From an uncultured Streptomyces sp. (GTDB lineage Bacteria; Actinomycetota; Actinomycetes; Streptomycetales; Streptomycetaceae), in NCBI GenBank assembly GCA_946480485.1, contig CAMLJW010000137.1, positions 1-11,483 on the forward strand: a DNA stretch of 11,483 bases. Reading direction: 5' to 3'. The translations under genes were made by a program, and so were the position numbers. This document shows positions 1-6,295 of the stretch, one piece after another; within the stretch, counting starts at the first letter, position 1, and each line of letters opens with the position of its first letter. Below the pieces are notes generated by a model that did no database searches, was not told the origin of the DNA, and saw nothing but the letters and a program-made list of their open reading frames with translations.

Positions 1-651
1 TTCGACGGATACCTGGAGACGCTGCCGGAGTCGTCCCTGGCCCGCCCGGACTCGTACCGCGTGAAGGACGTCGTGGGCCGCCGCGGCATCGGCATCGGCT
101 CGGCCGGTCTGCCCTCGTACAACATCCTCCTGGAGGGCGCCACCGACGCCCTGGAGAACGACGTCGTGATCTACGTCAAGCAGGCCCAGACCCCGGCCGT
201 CTCCCGGCACATCACGGACCCGGCGATCCGCGAGTACTTCCAGCACGAGGGCCACCGCACGGTGATCTCACAGCGCGCCCTCCAGGCGCACGCCGACCCG
301 TGGCTCGGCTGGACCGAGCTGGACGACGCGGGTCAGCTGGTCGCCGAGGTGTCGCCGTACGCGGTGGACCTCGACTGGGGCGACATCGACGACCCGGAGG
401 AGATCGCGGCGGTCGTCGCCGACCTGGGCAGGGCCACCGCCACCATGCACGCGGCGGCGGACGACGAGAGCGGCCACTCCGAGCTCGTGCCGTTCTCCAC
501 CGAGCGGGCCATCGACGCGGCGATCGCTGCGGACGAGTCCGGCTTCGGGGACCTGCTGGTGGACTTCGCCCACGCATACGGGGCACGCGCGCGCGGCGAC
601 CACCAGATCTTCGTGGACCTGTTCCGCAATGGACGGATTCCGGGTCTGTAG
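1..651 (+). CDS. DUF2252 family protein (3' part, cut by window start)
   Basis: The frame is open from base 1, so the start lies outside the window; the visible part is 216 codons plus the TAG stop at 649-651. The stretch GRRGIGIGSAGLPSYNILLEG near the left edge, a following VIYVKQA strand, an HRTVISQRALQA motif and a DPWLGW motif are the pattern I recognise from DUF2252 proteins (variants of 'GQR-MQ' and 'D-FLGW'). An Ala-rich helix with TATMHAAADDESG follows, as do FAHAYGARARGDHQIF and a short tail; the family has a similar 'A-AHA' helix and a C-terminal 'FA-YA-Q---D' helix. The biochemical role of DUF2252 is not established as far as I know; a kinase-like fold has been suggested, but I cannot judge that here. 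The C-terminus appears complete. The next gene is on the same strand 104 bp downstream. Confidence 0.8.
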   Translation, partial: FDGYLETLPESSLARPDSYRVKDVVGRRGIGIGSAGLPSYNILLEGATDALENDVVIYVKQAQTPAVSRHITDPAIREYFQHEGHRTVISQRALQAHADPWLGWTELDDAGQLVAEVSPYAVDLDWGDIDDPEEIAAVVADLGRATATMHAAADDESGHSELVPFSTERAIDAAIAADESGFGDLLVDFAHAYGARARGDHQIFVDLFRNGRIPGL

Positions 652-671
652 CCCACCCACCAGCCCTTTCA

Positions 672-691
672 GCGGCCCCTTCACCGGCCGC
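672..691 (+). terminator. Possible weak terminator after DUF2252 gene
   Basis: GCGGCC (672-677) and GGCCGC (686-691) form a 6-bp GC stem with an 8-base loop, 20 bases after the stop codon. A run of five T (710-714) lies about 20 bases further on, too far for a classical intrinsic terminator. This is a guess from structure and position. Confidence 0.3.
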
Positions 692-755
692 CCACCGACT
701 CACAGGGACTTTTTAGGGACCCCTTACAGCACTACGTGACACACTCACCACCGCA

Positions 756-1526
756 ATGGACATATCCGGGACCCAGCTGAGAGCCGTACGGGCGGCGCTG
801 TTCACGGCAGTCGTCGTGACGCTCTCCGTCGCGTCGCATGTGCTGCTGTCCCGGGTCCCGCTGCCGCTCGCCACCGTGGCCGCGATCGCTGCCGCCGTCT
901 TCGTCGTCGCCTACGCGCTGGCGGGCCGCGAGCGCGGCTTCGGGCGGATCGCCGCCCTGCTGATCCCCCTGGAGCTGGCCGCCGACACGCTGTTCACCGC
1001 GGGCCAGCACGCCTGCTACGGCAGGACGGGCGGCCCGGTCGCCGGCCCGCTGCGCTCGGTCGGCCTCGACATCCTGTGCGGCAGAGTCGGCACCCAACTG
1101 GCCCAACTCAGTGAGGGCGGCGTGATGGGGGTGCCCCCAGGCGTCAAGCCCTGGGGGAGCCGCCATGAGGGGTGGTGGTCAGATGGCGGGTGGGCCGACG
1201 AGGGTGACCGTGTCGCCGCCCTCCTCGCCCACGCCGACCCGGCCGCCGCCTGGCTGCTGCTCGGCGCGCACATCGGCGTCGGCCTGCTCGCGGCCGCCTG
1301 GCTGCGGCGCGGCGAGCGGGCCCTGGCCCAGCTCCTGCGCGCGGTGACCGCGTGCACGTTCCGGCCACTGATGATCGCGGTCGCCACGGTGCCCGCACCG
1401 CTCGCTCCCGTACACCGGCTCCGGCGCCCAGCGCGCCGGGTAGCAGCCACCCGTACGCGCCTCTTCGTGCACTCCCTGGGACGGCGTGGACCGCCGTGCT
1501 CGGCCGTTTTCGCCCCAACGGCGTGA
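756..1526 (+). CDS. Small integral membrane protein with in-frame hairpin-encoded loop
   Basis: 256 residues, ATG start, no clear Shine-Dalgarno upstream. I do not recognise a named family. Hydrophobic segments lie at about residues 12-30, 37-56, 64-80, 163-183 and 204-218. A conserved-looking TAGQHACYG motif sits at 81-89 just after the third segment. The tail is basic (RLRRPARR), then an Arg-rich HSLGRRGPP stretch, giving an Arg-rich end likely in the cytoplasm. Residues about 121-149 form a Gly/Trp-rich polar loop that looks unlike the rest; at DNA level this is where a perfect-stem GC hairpin lies (1134-1157), so the loop probably derives from a small inserted repeat that kept the frame. 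The reading frame rather than its antisense is favoured because both the membrane segments and the short 57-bp gap to the next plus-strand gene make sense. It may be transcribed with the DsbA-like gene. Function unknown. Confidence 0.65.
   Translation: MDISGTQLRAVRAALFTAVVVTLSVASHVLLSRVPLPLATVAAIAAAVFVVAYALAGRERGFGRIAALLIPLELAADTLFTAGQHACYGRTGGPVAGPLRSVGLDILCGRVGTQLAQLSEGGVMGVPPGVKPWGSRHEGWWSDGGWADEGDRVAALLAHADPAAAWLLLGAHIGVGLLAAAWLRRGERALAQLLRAVTACTFRPLMIAVATVPAPLAPVHRLRRPARRVAATRTRLFVHSLGRRGPPCSAVFAPTA
1134..1157. repeat. GC-rich hairpin element inside membrane-protein gene
   Basis: CCCCCAGG (1134-1141) and CCTGGGGG (1150-1157) form an uninterrupted 8-bp stem with an 8-base loop. Just upstream GGGGG (1127-1131) can pair instead with CCCCC (1134-1138), giving an alternative fold. 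From memory, dispersed palindromes of this 'GGGGGTGCCCCCAG...CTGGGGGAG' type recur in Streptomyces genomes, usually between genes; here it lies inside a reading frame. No transposase or target duplication is visible. Confidence 0.6.
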
Positions 1527-1583
1527 ACGGCGCCCGAGCAACGACAGTCCCCATCCGCACACCTCACCACGGAGAACACGATC

Positions 1584-2384
1584 ATGAGCAAGAGGAACTC
1601 CCAGGCGGCGAAGACCACGGCCCGTGAGCGCCTGCGCCTGGAGCGCGAGCGTCAGGCCAAGCGCGCCAAGATCAAGCGGCAGGTCATCGTGGCCTGCTCC
1701 GTCGTCGGCGTCCTCGCGGTAGCCGGTGGCATCGGTTACGCCGTCGTACAGAACGGCAAGCCCACGGAGTGGGAGGCGGCCGCCGACGCGAAGGTCGTGG
1801 CCCCGGCCAACGCCTCGGGCACGAACGGCACCACCGTGGTGATCGGCGACTCCAAGACCGACAACACGATCCATCTCTACGAGGACCCGCGCTGCCCGGC
1901 CTGCGCCTCCTTCGAGCAGACCATCGGCGAGACCGTCGACAAGGGCATGGAGGACGGGGACTACAAGCTCTCGTTCACCCTCGGCACCTTCCTCGACGGC
2001 AACCTCGGCGGCGAAGGCTCGAAGAACGCGCTGAGCGCGCTCGGCGCCGCGCTGAACGTGAGCACCGACGCGTTCCTGGACTACAAGACCGCCCTGTACT
2101 CGACGAAGTACCACCCCGAGGAGACGACCGACGAGTTCTCCAAGGACAGCTACCTGATCAAGGTGGCCAACACGGTGGACGCGCTGAAGAACAACAAGAA
2201 GTTCCAGGACGCCGTCGAGAAGGGCACGTACAACGCCTGGGCGATGAAGATGAGCAAGTCCTTCGACGACGCCAAGGGCGTCAAGTCGACCCCGACCATC
2301 AAGATCAACGACAAGACGATCAAGAATCCCAGCTCCGTCGCCGACTGGGAGAGGGCACTCAAGGACGCGGGCGTCACCAGGTAA
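1584..2384 (+). CDS. Membrane-anchored DsbA-family thioredoxin-fold protein
   Basis: 266 residues. The ATG at 1584 is preceded by GGAG at 1571-1574, a normal spacing. A very basic cytoplasmic head (residues 1-33, rich in Arg/Lys/Glu) is followed by one membrane span at about 34-55, then an extracytoplasmic domain. The active-site motif is RCPAC, with Cys104 and Cys107 after the strand TIHLYEDP, as in DsbA/DSBA-like thioredoxin proteins. The helical insertion occupies about 110-220. The cis-proline loop is KSTPTIKIN, with Pro237. The protein should sit outside the membrane with N-in topology and oxidise or isomerise Cys pairs in exported proteins, or reduce a specific partner; the partner is not visible. 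The two-Cys motif is intact. It follows the membrane-protein gene by 57 bp, so co-transcription is plausible. Family assignment is firm; direction of redox activity is not. Confidence 0.9.
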   Translation: MSKRNSQAAKTTARERLRLERERQAKRAKIKRQVIVACSVVGVLAVAGGIGYAVVQNGKPTEWEAAADAKVVAPANASGTNGTTVVIGDSKTDNTIHLYEDPRCPACASFEQTIGETVDKGMEDGDYKLSFTLGTFLDGNLGGEGSKNALSALGAALNVSTDAFLDYKTALYSTKYHPEETTDEFSKDSYLIKVANTVDALKNNKKFQDAVEKGTYNAWAMKMSKSFDDAKGVKSTPTIKINDKTIKNPSSVADWERALKDAGVTR

Positions 2385-2474
2385 GCGGCGCATCAACGAG
2401 TAACGCACGGCGTAAGGGCGGGGACCCTTCCGGCTTCGCTCTCTGCGACGTGGGGCTGGACCGGTAGCTCGCCC

Positions 2475-2504
2475 GCCGACGCACATCTGTGCGACAGGGT
2501 CGGC
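2475..2504 (+). terminator. Stem-loop in the 2385-2622 gap, possible terminator
   Basis: GCCGAC (2475-2480) pairs with GTCGGC (2499-2504). Inside it, CGCACA (2480-2485) and TGTGCG (2488-2493) form a second perfect inverted repeat. There is no T-run, so it could be a terminator for the DsbA-like gene of the U-less kind proposed for Streptomyces, or an unrelated structure. The rest of the 238-bp gap holds no gene I can support. Confidence 0.3.
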
Positions 2505-2622
2505 ACCCTCAGCCGTCCCTCAACGAACGCCATCCCCGGGGCTGACGTAAGGCACGCGCTTCGAGCAGCGCCGAGCCTGCTTAAATGATCACCTTTGCTG
2601 AACGAGAGAAACGGGGAATCAG

Positions 2623-3786
2623 ATGGGGCGCCTTGTCCATGCCGGAGTCGCGGCGGGGGCCGCGCTACTGCTCACCGCGTGCGGTGGTGGCGGAACAGAC
2701 GGAGGAAGCGGAACCGCGGCAGAGGGAAGCGGAGTCGGCAAGAAGACCTCAGACGTCAAGACCGCCTCGCTAGCTCAGGCGAACAGTCTGACCGTGGCTT
2801 ACTGCCACGAGATACCCGACGGGAACAGCGAGGACCCGATTTACGGGCTCACCCTGCGTTCGTACTCGGCGAAGAACGGCGCTGTGGTTGCGGAACGGAA
2901 CATCACTCTGCCGAGCCACGTGGAGCCCATGACGGTTTGCGAGGAGGGCAGTTACCGCGATCTGGGCACCTTCGCCTTCAACAAGGACATCAGCCTGATC
3001 GCCGGTACCACAAACGCGGGCGAGACCCAGCGGGCCGGGGCCTACGACCTCACCACCGGGAAAGAGGTGGGCCCGCCAGATCCCGACGCCTTCAGCGAGC
3101 GGCTGACGAGCAGGTCAGCCGCCTTCCACCCCACCACCGGGCTCCTCTGGTACGAGGAAGAGATCGGCGGTGGCTACGACGACAAGGGCTTTGGTACGCG
3201 CAACGCGCGAGCTGGGTTCTCGACTGAGAAACACAGCACGCCCGCGCAGGCCGCCGCTGTTGTCACCCGGGACACCGTGACCACCGCCACCGCCCTCGCG
3301 GCGGCCGGCTGGGAGCAGGCGGTCACGCCCTCGGGCAACGTCGCTGCCCGCCTGGCAGAGAGCCCGGCCAGCGGTCCGACCCTCACGCTGGGCCGTGTGG
3401 CCGCGGACGGCCGGTCCGGTGGTGGGTACAAGATCACCGACCTCGCCACCGAGGGGCTCGACCACCGGGAAACCTGCGCTCCCGTCTTCTGGCGCGACGA
3501 CACTACCCTGGTGTGCGGCATGCAGCAGATCACCCTCGCGTCCGACTACTCCAAGGTCGTGAAGAACCAGGACCTGGTCCCCGCCAACGACCGCTCCAAC
3601 ATGACGCCGGTCCCTTCGCCGGACGGCAAGAGCTTCGCCTTCCTCTCCAGCGGCGAGGGCGGGAAGCTGACCCTGTACCGGGGTGACCTGTCCGCGCTCG
3701 GTGCTCAACCAGCGAAGATCGCCGACCTGGAGCCACCTCTGGACGGTTCCGACGACCACCTGGAAACGTTGGTCCGCTGGAACTGA
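2623..3786 (+). CDS. Secreted lipoprotein of unknown function, possible beta-propeller-like
   Basis: 387 residues. The signal peptide has a short basic head (MGR), a hydrophobic core (AAGAALLL) and a lipobox LTAC, with Cys20 the predicted lipidated residue; a Gly/Ser/Thr-rich linker to about residue 50 follows, as is common in Streptomyces lipoproteins. After processing by Lgt and LspA (an lspA gene is at 9201-9881) it should be anchored on the outer face of the membrane. The remainder has no domain I can name. The segment SPDGKSFAFLSS (332-343), followed by LTLYRGDL, is typical of TolB/PD40-type beta-propeller blades, and YDLTTGKEVG (141-150) is WD40-like, so a propeller is plausible but unproven. 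Four further Cys lie at 61, 106, 285 and 298 and could form two disulfides. The start is chosen because it gives the signal peptide; GGGG lies a few bases upstream. The gene looks less GC-biased than its left neighbours. Confidence 0.75.
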   Translation: MGRLVHAGVAAGAALLLTACGGGGTDGGSGTAAEGSGVGKKTSDVKTASLAQANSLTVAYCHEIPDGNSEDPIYGLTLRSYSAKNGAVVAERNITLPSHVEPMTVCEEGSYRDLGTFAFNKDISLIAGTTNAGETQRAGAYDLTTGKEVGPPDPDAFSERLTSRSAAFHPTTGLLWYEEEIGGGYDDKGFGTRNARAGFSTEKHSTPAQAAAVVTRDTVTTATALAAAGWEQAVTPSGNVAARLAESPASGPTLTLGRVAADGRSGGGYKITDLATEGLDHRETCAPVFWRDDTTLVCGMQQITLASDYSKVVKNQDLVPANDRSNMTPVPSPDGKSFAFLSSGEGGKLTLYRGDLSALGAQPAKIADLEPPLDGSDDHLETLVRWN

Positions 3787-3801
3787 CTGCATAACCCCAC
3801 A

Positions 3802-3859
3802 GGCGGCTCCCATCTCAGGGGGCTGTCTGTGCCATGTGAAGCAGGAGGAGACAGCCGCC
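3802..3859. terminator. Convergent terminator region between lipoprotein and dfr
   Basis: Two alternative stems fit this 96-bp convergent gap. GGCTGTCT (3821-3828) pairs with AGACAGCC (3849-3856), and GGCGGCT (3802-3808) pairs with AGCCGCC (3853-3859). They share right-arm bases 3853-3856, so only one can form at a time. Position between the two stop codons suggests bidirectional termination; no clear T-run is present on either strand. Confidence 0.45.
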
Positions 3860-3882
3860 GCCCCGGGCTTGTGAGCCGACTG

Positions 3883-4386
3883 TCACCGGGTGTACCTGCG
3901 GATGCGGTAGCGCAGTCCGGACACGGAAGACTGCCAGCCTTTGTCCTCGGTGACTCTCCACGCCGGGCCCAGTGCCGGCGCATAGGTGTCGCCGTCCAAC
4001 GTCCAGTCGACCTCAGTCACCGAGAGCGTTGTGGCGTACCCCAGGGCGGCCCGGTAAATCTCCCCGCCTCCGATCACCCATGCTGCAGCAGGGGCAGCTC
4101 GCTCCCACGGCTCGGCTGCAAGCTCCAGAGCCTGGGCGACAGACCCGGCGCGTTCGGCACCACTGCCCACCCACTGCGGATCACGAGTCACCACGATGTT
4201 GCGCCTGCCGGACAGTGGGCGGAATCGTGGAGGCAGCGAATCCCACGTCTTGCGCCCCATCACCACGGGATGGCCGAGGGTGGTTGCCTTGAAATGCGCC
4301 ATGTCCTCAGGCAGGCGCCACGGAATTGCATTGTCCGCACCGATCACGCCGTCAAGGGTCTGCGCCCAGATCAGCCCGACGTTCAC
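3883..4386 (-). CDS. folA: Dihydrofolate reductase
   Basis: 167 residues, the usual bacterial DHFR length. It reduces dihydrofolate to tetrahydrofolate with NADPH in the cytoplasm. Visible hallmarks: strand 1 VGLIWAQT followed by the Met20-loop region [17 protein letters not shown], the catalytic acid Asp28 (equivalent to E. coli Asp27), HFKATT, the NADPH-binding MGRKTW (43-48), and the Gly-rich WVIGGGEIY (103-111). The GTG start at 4386-4384 overlaps the thyA stop TGA (4385-4383) as GTGA, a translational-coupling arrangement; GGTGG just upstream in the thyA end may serve as ribosome site. The same frame stays open far upstream through thyA, but homology begins only here. The frameshift in thyA would stop ribosomes about 400 bp before this start, so expression may now depend on independent initiation. 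The coding sequence itself shows no defect. Confidence 0.95.
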   Translation of the reverse strand: MNVGLIWAQTLDGVIGADNAIPWRLPEDMAHFKATTLGHPVVMGRKTWDSLPPRFRPLSGRRNIVVTRDPQWVGSGAERAGSVAQALELAAEPWERAAPAAAWVIGGGEIYRAALGYATTLSVTEVDWTLDGDTYAPALGPAWRVTEDKGWQSSVSGLRYRIRRYTR

Positions 4387-5179
4387 ACCGCCACCGGGGC
4401 TTTGATGGCTGGGTGGTGCTGGTAGTCGAGCACCTCCACATCGGCGTAGGCATAGTCGAAAAGCGAGTTGGCTTGGCGCAGACGCAACCTGGGGAACTGG
4501 AACGGGGTGCGCGAAAGCTGCTCGGTCACCTGCTCGACGTGATTGTCGTAGATGTGGCAGTCGCCGCCGGTCCAGATGAAGTCGCCGGCCTTGAGGCTGG
4601 CCTGCTGAGCCACCATGTGCGTGAGCAGGGCATAGCTGGCGATGTTGAACGGGACGCCGAGGAACAGGTCCGCGCTGCGCTGGTACAGCTGGCAGGAGAG
4701 CTTGCCGTCGGCGACGTAAAACTGGAAGAAGGCGTGACAGGGCGCGAGAGCCATCTTGTCCAGCTCGGCGACGTTCCAGGCGGAGACGATCATCCGGCGG
4801 GAGTCCGGGTCCTGGCGCAGAGTGTCGAGAACCTCGCTGACCTGGTCGATGTGCCTGCCGTCCGTGGCGGGCCAGGACCGCCACTGCGCGCCGTAAACCG
4901 GTCCGAGTTCGCCGTTCGCGTCGGCCCATTCGTCCCAGATGGTGACGCCGTGCTCCTGCAACCAGCCGACGTTCGAGTCGCCGCGCAGGAACCAGAGCAG
5001 CTCGTAGACGATGGACCTGAGATGCACCTTTTTGGTGGTGACCAGCGGGACCCCTGTGAGAGGTCGTAGCGTAGTTGGTGCCCGAAGACACTTCGGGTGC
5101 CGGTGCCCGTCCGGTCGGCTTTGGCCGTCCCGGAGGTAAGTACCAGCCGCAACAGGTCTTCGTACTGGGTGTCCGCCAC
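4383..5179 (-). pseudogene. thyA: Thymidylate synthase ThyA, single-base frameshift
   Basis: ThyA makes dTMP from dUMP with methylenetetrahydrofolate, yielding dihydrofolate. The N-terminal part (GTG start 5179-5177, then ADTQYEDLL..., [19 protein letters not shown]) and the remainder ([35 protein letters not shown], catalytic [33 protein letters not shown]-terminal IKAPVAV) are in different frames. They join at 5050, where one A on the plus strand (T in the gene) is missing: restoring it gives the family sequence [15 protein letters not shown] and a protein of 265 residues, like E. coli ThyA (264), with catalytic Cys at about 148. As written, the product leaves frame after residue 43 and ends at TGA 4792-4790, 129 residues in all, without the active site. 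All other key motifs are intact, so the loss is recent, a sequencing error, or bypassed by slippage on the adjacent GGGG. Downstream dfr overlaps the stop. Confidence 0.93.
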
Positions 5180-5393
5180 GGCGGTCGAGTCTACTGGCCG
5201 CCGACAGGCACGCACTCGACGGTCACGTCTCCCCGTACACCGAGGCACCGGCGTGAGGCTCAGCGCTGGCGGCGGGCCGCGGAGTCGCGTTCAGCGACAT
5301 GCCGGGCGACGGCGTCGACGCCGGGGCGGGCGTACCGCTCCGCGCCAGCAGCCTCGACATCAGGCGCTGCCCATCGGCGACAGGTGCTCCGGC
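5180..5393. other. Gap between thyA and tetR, with possible gene remnant
   Basis: This 214-bp stretch separates the tetR stop from the thyA start. It holds a perfect 14-bp palindrome CGGCGTCGACGCCG at 5310-5323. One minus-strand frame ending in TGA at 5262-5260 reads as coding-like protein ([17 protein letters not shown]...ARRQR) but has no start of its own: it runs back into tetR in another frame. I cannot name it; it may be chance in GC-rich DNA or the tail of a lost gene. Confidence 0.3.
5188..5193 (-). promoter_or_regulatory. Possible -10 box for a leaderless thyA transcript
   Basis: On the minus strand TAGACT fits the TANNNT form of a vegetative -10 box and ends 8 bases before the GTG of thyA. 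This spacing would place the transcript start at or near the start codon, consistent with the lack of a Shine-Dalgarno sequence. No convincing -35 is seen at 16-18 bp, so this is tentative. Confidence 0.3.
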
Positions 5394-6206
5394 TCACGGG
5401 GCAATGGCGTCGTGCCGGTGCGATGGAGTCGATGTCTTCGCGACTCCGCTTCGGTCGATCAGGGCGGCGAAGGCGTCGAGGACGCGTTGCAGGCCGAAGG
5501 CGTAAACGTGGTCGGGGTCGTAGGCACTGCTGTGTGCGGCGCCTGCTGCTGCGCCGACGCGGACGGCAGTGGGGTAGACGTGCTCGTCGAGGACCCGGGC
5601 GAGGAGTGGGGCGTTCAGTTCCCACCATTGTTGGTCGTTCAGGGTGCTGTCGTGCTGTGCGGCGCGGGCGTCGGCGACGGCGCGGGCGCATGCCTGCACG
5701 AAGGTGAGTAGGTGGGTCAGGCAGTCATCCATCTCGACGTCGTTGAGGCCGAGGCCGTCGAGCCCAGACAGTTCGTGCTCGTACTTCGACATCTGCCCCG
5801 GCCCCAGCGGAGGCCTGACGGTGGAGACGGCCGCGGCCCATGGGTGGCGTTCGAAGAGGGCTTTGTTCTCCTCGGCGATAGCGGTGACGCGTTGGCGCCA
5901 GGGCTGTCCGGTGGTGTCGGTGCGGGGCATGCGGGCGTAGGCGGCGTCGAGCATGAGGTCGAGGAGCTCGGCCTTGCCAGGGACGTAGGTGTACAGCGTC
6001 ATCGGCACCACGCCGAGTTCCTTGGCTACCCGGCGCATGGTCACCGCGCCCAGGCCTTCAGCGTCGGCGATGGCGGTGGCAGCCTCGACCAGCGCATCGA
6101 TGCTCAGCCCCTGTCGCGGTCCTCGGCGACGGTCAGAGGAGGAGTCACGCCACAGCAGTTGCAGGGTGCGGGCCGGGTCGCCCGAGCTGGTTCGTTCCTT
6201 TGGCAC
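5394..6206 (-). CDS. TetR/AcrR-family transcriptional regulator
   Basis: 270 residues from a GTG at 6206-6204. The frame continues upstream to a TTG within the palindromic operator, which is an unlikely start. An N-terminal tail (1-33, ending RRGPRQGLS) precedes the DNA-binding domain: helix IDALVEAATAIADAEGLGAVTM, then the helix-turn-helix RRVAKELGVVPMTLYTYVPGKAELLDLMLD (about 58-87). The all-helical ligand and dimer domain follows (WRQRVTAIAEENKALFERHPWAAAV, then LLTFVQACARAVADARA and FGLQRVLDAFAALI); this layout resembles the TetR_C class typified by TetR itself. It is divergent from the VOC gene 89 bp away, with the shared 18-bp palindrome at 6234-6251, so it probably represses both itself and the VOC gene until a small ligand binds. 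The ligand is unknown. The thyA-dfr pair follows on the same strand after 214 bp. Confidence 0.9.
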   Translation of the reverse strand: MPKERTSSGDPARTLQLLWRDSSSDRRRGPRQGLSIDALVEAATAIADAEGLGAVTMRRVAKELGVVPMTLYTYVPGKAELLDLMLDAAYARMPRTDTTGQPWRQRVTAIAEENKALFERHPWAAAVSTVRPPLGPGQMSKYEHELSGLDGLGLNDVEMDDCLTHLLTFVQACARAVADARAAQHDSTLNDQQWWELNAPLLARVLDEHVYPTAVRVGAAAGAAHSSAYDPDHVYAFGLQRVLDAFAALIDRSGVAKTSTPSHRHDAIAP

Positions 6207-6232
6207 GGGGGCATCATCTCGCAACCAAACTC

Positions 6233-6261
6233 TGTACAATGTACATTGTACTGTGTATAGA
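6233..6261 (+). promoter_or_regulatory. Likely VOC promoter overlapping the operator
   Basis: TGTACA (6233-6238; four of six matches to TTGACA) and TATAGA (6256-6261) are separated by exactly 17 bp, a vegetative-type promoter. The palindrome covers most of the -35 box and spacer, so bound repressor would block polymerase. The start of transcription would fall around 6268, leaving about 28 bases of leader containing GGAGGAG. Confidence 0.6.
6234..6251. promoter_or_regulatory. Perfect 18-bp palindrome, likely TetR operator
   Basis: GTACAATGTACATTGTAC is its own reverse complement. TGTAC occurs three times at a 7-base period (6233, 6240, 6247). It lies in a conspicuously AT-rich island between divergent tetR and VOC genes and inside the -35/-10 spacer of the proposed VOC promoter, the usual position for a repressor site. 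Assignment to the adjacent regulator is inferred from position. Confidence 0.8.
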
Positions 6262-6295
6262 GAATGTGCTCAGTGTGATTTTGGAGGAGTTTTTC

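Noticed and set aside
1179..2486. 435-codon minus-strand open frame opposite the membrane-protein and DsbA-like genes
   Set aside because: Its translation is Arg/Gly/Val-rich with no family signature, and it mirrors two better-supported plus-strand genes. Long antisense frames are common in GC-rich DNA.
2450..2510. tRNA-like stretch with GGTAGCTC and nested stems
   Set aside because: No acceptor stem, anticodon arm or T-loop GTTCGA sequence could be fitted; only local hairpins are present.
4326..5069. 247-codon plus-strand open frame opposite thyA
   Set aside because: The opposite strand encodes clear ThyA motifs; this frame shows no family pattern.
4387..5091. Upstream extension of the dfr frame, suggesting a 402-residue fusion protein
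   Set aside because: The extra part is an Arg-rich shadow of thyA in another frame; DHFR homology begins at the GTG at 4386.
6204..6239. Longer TetR reading with TTG start at 6239
   Set aside because: That start lies within the palindromic operator and adds residues without family similarity; the GTG at 6206 is more likely.
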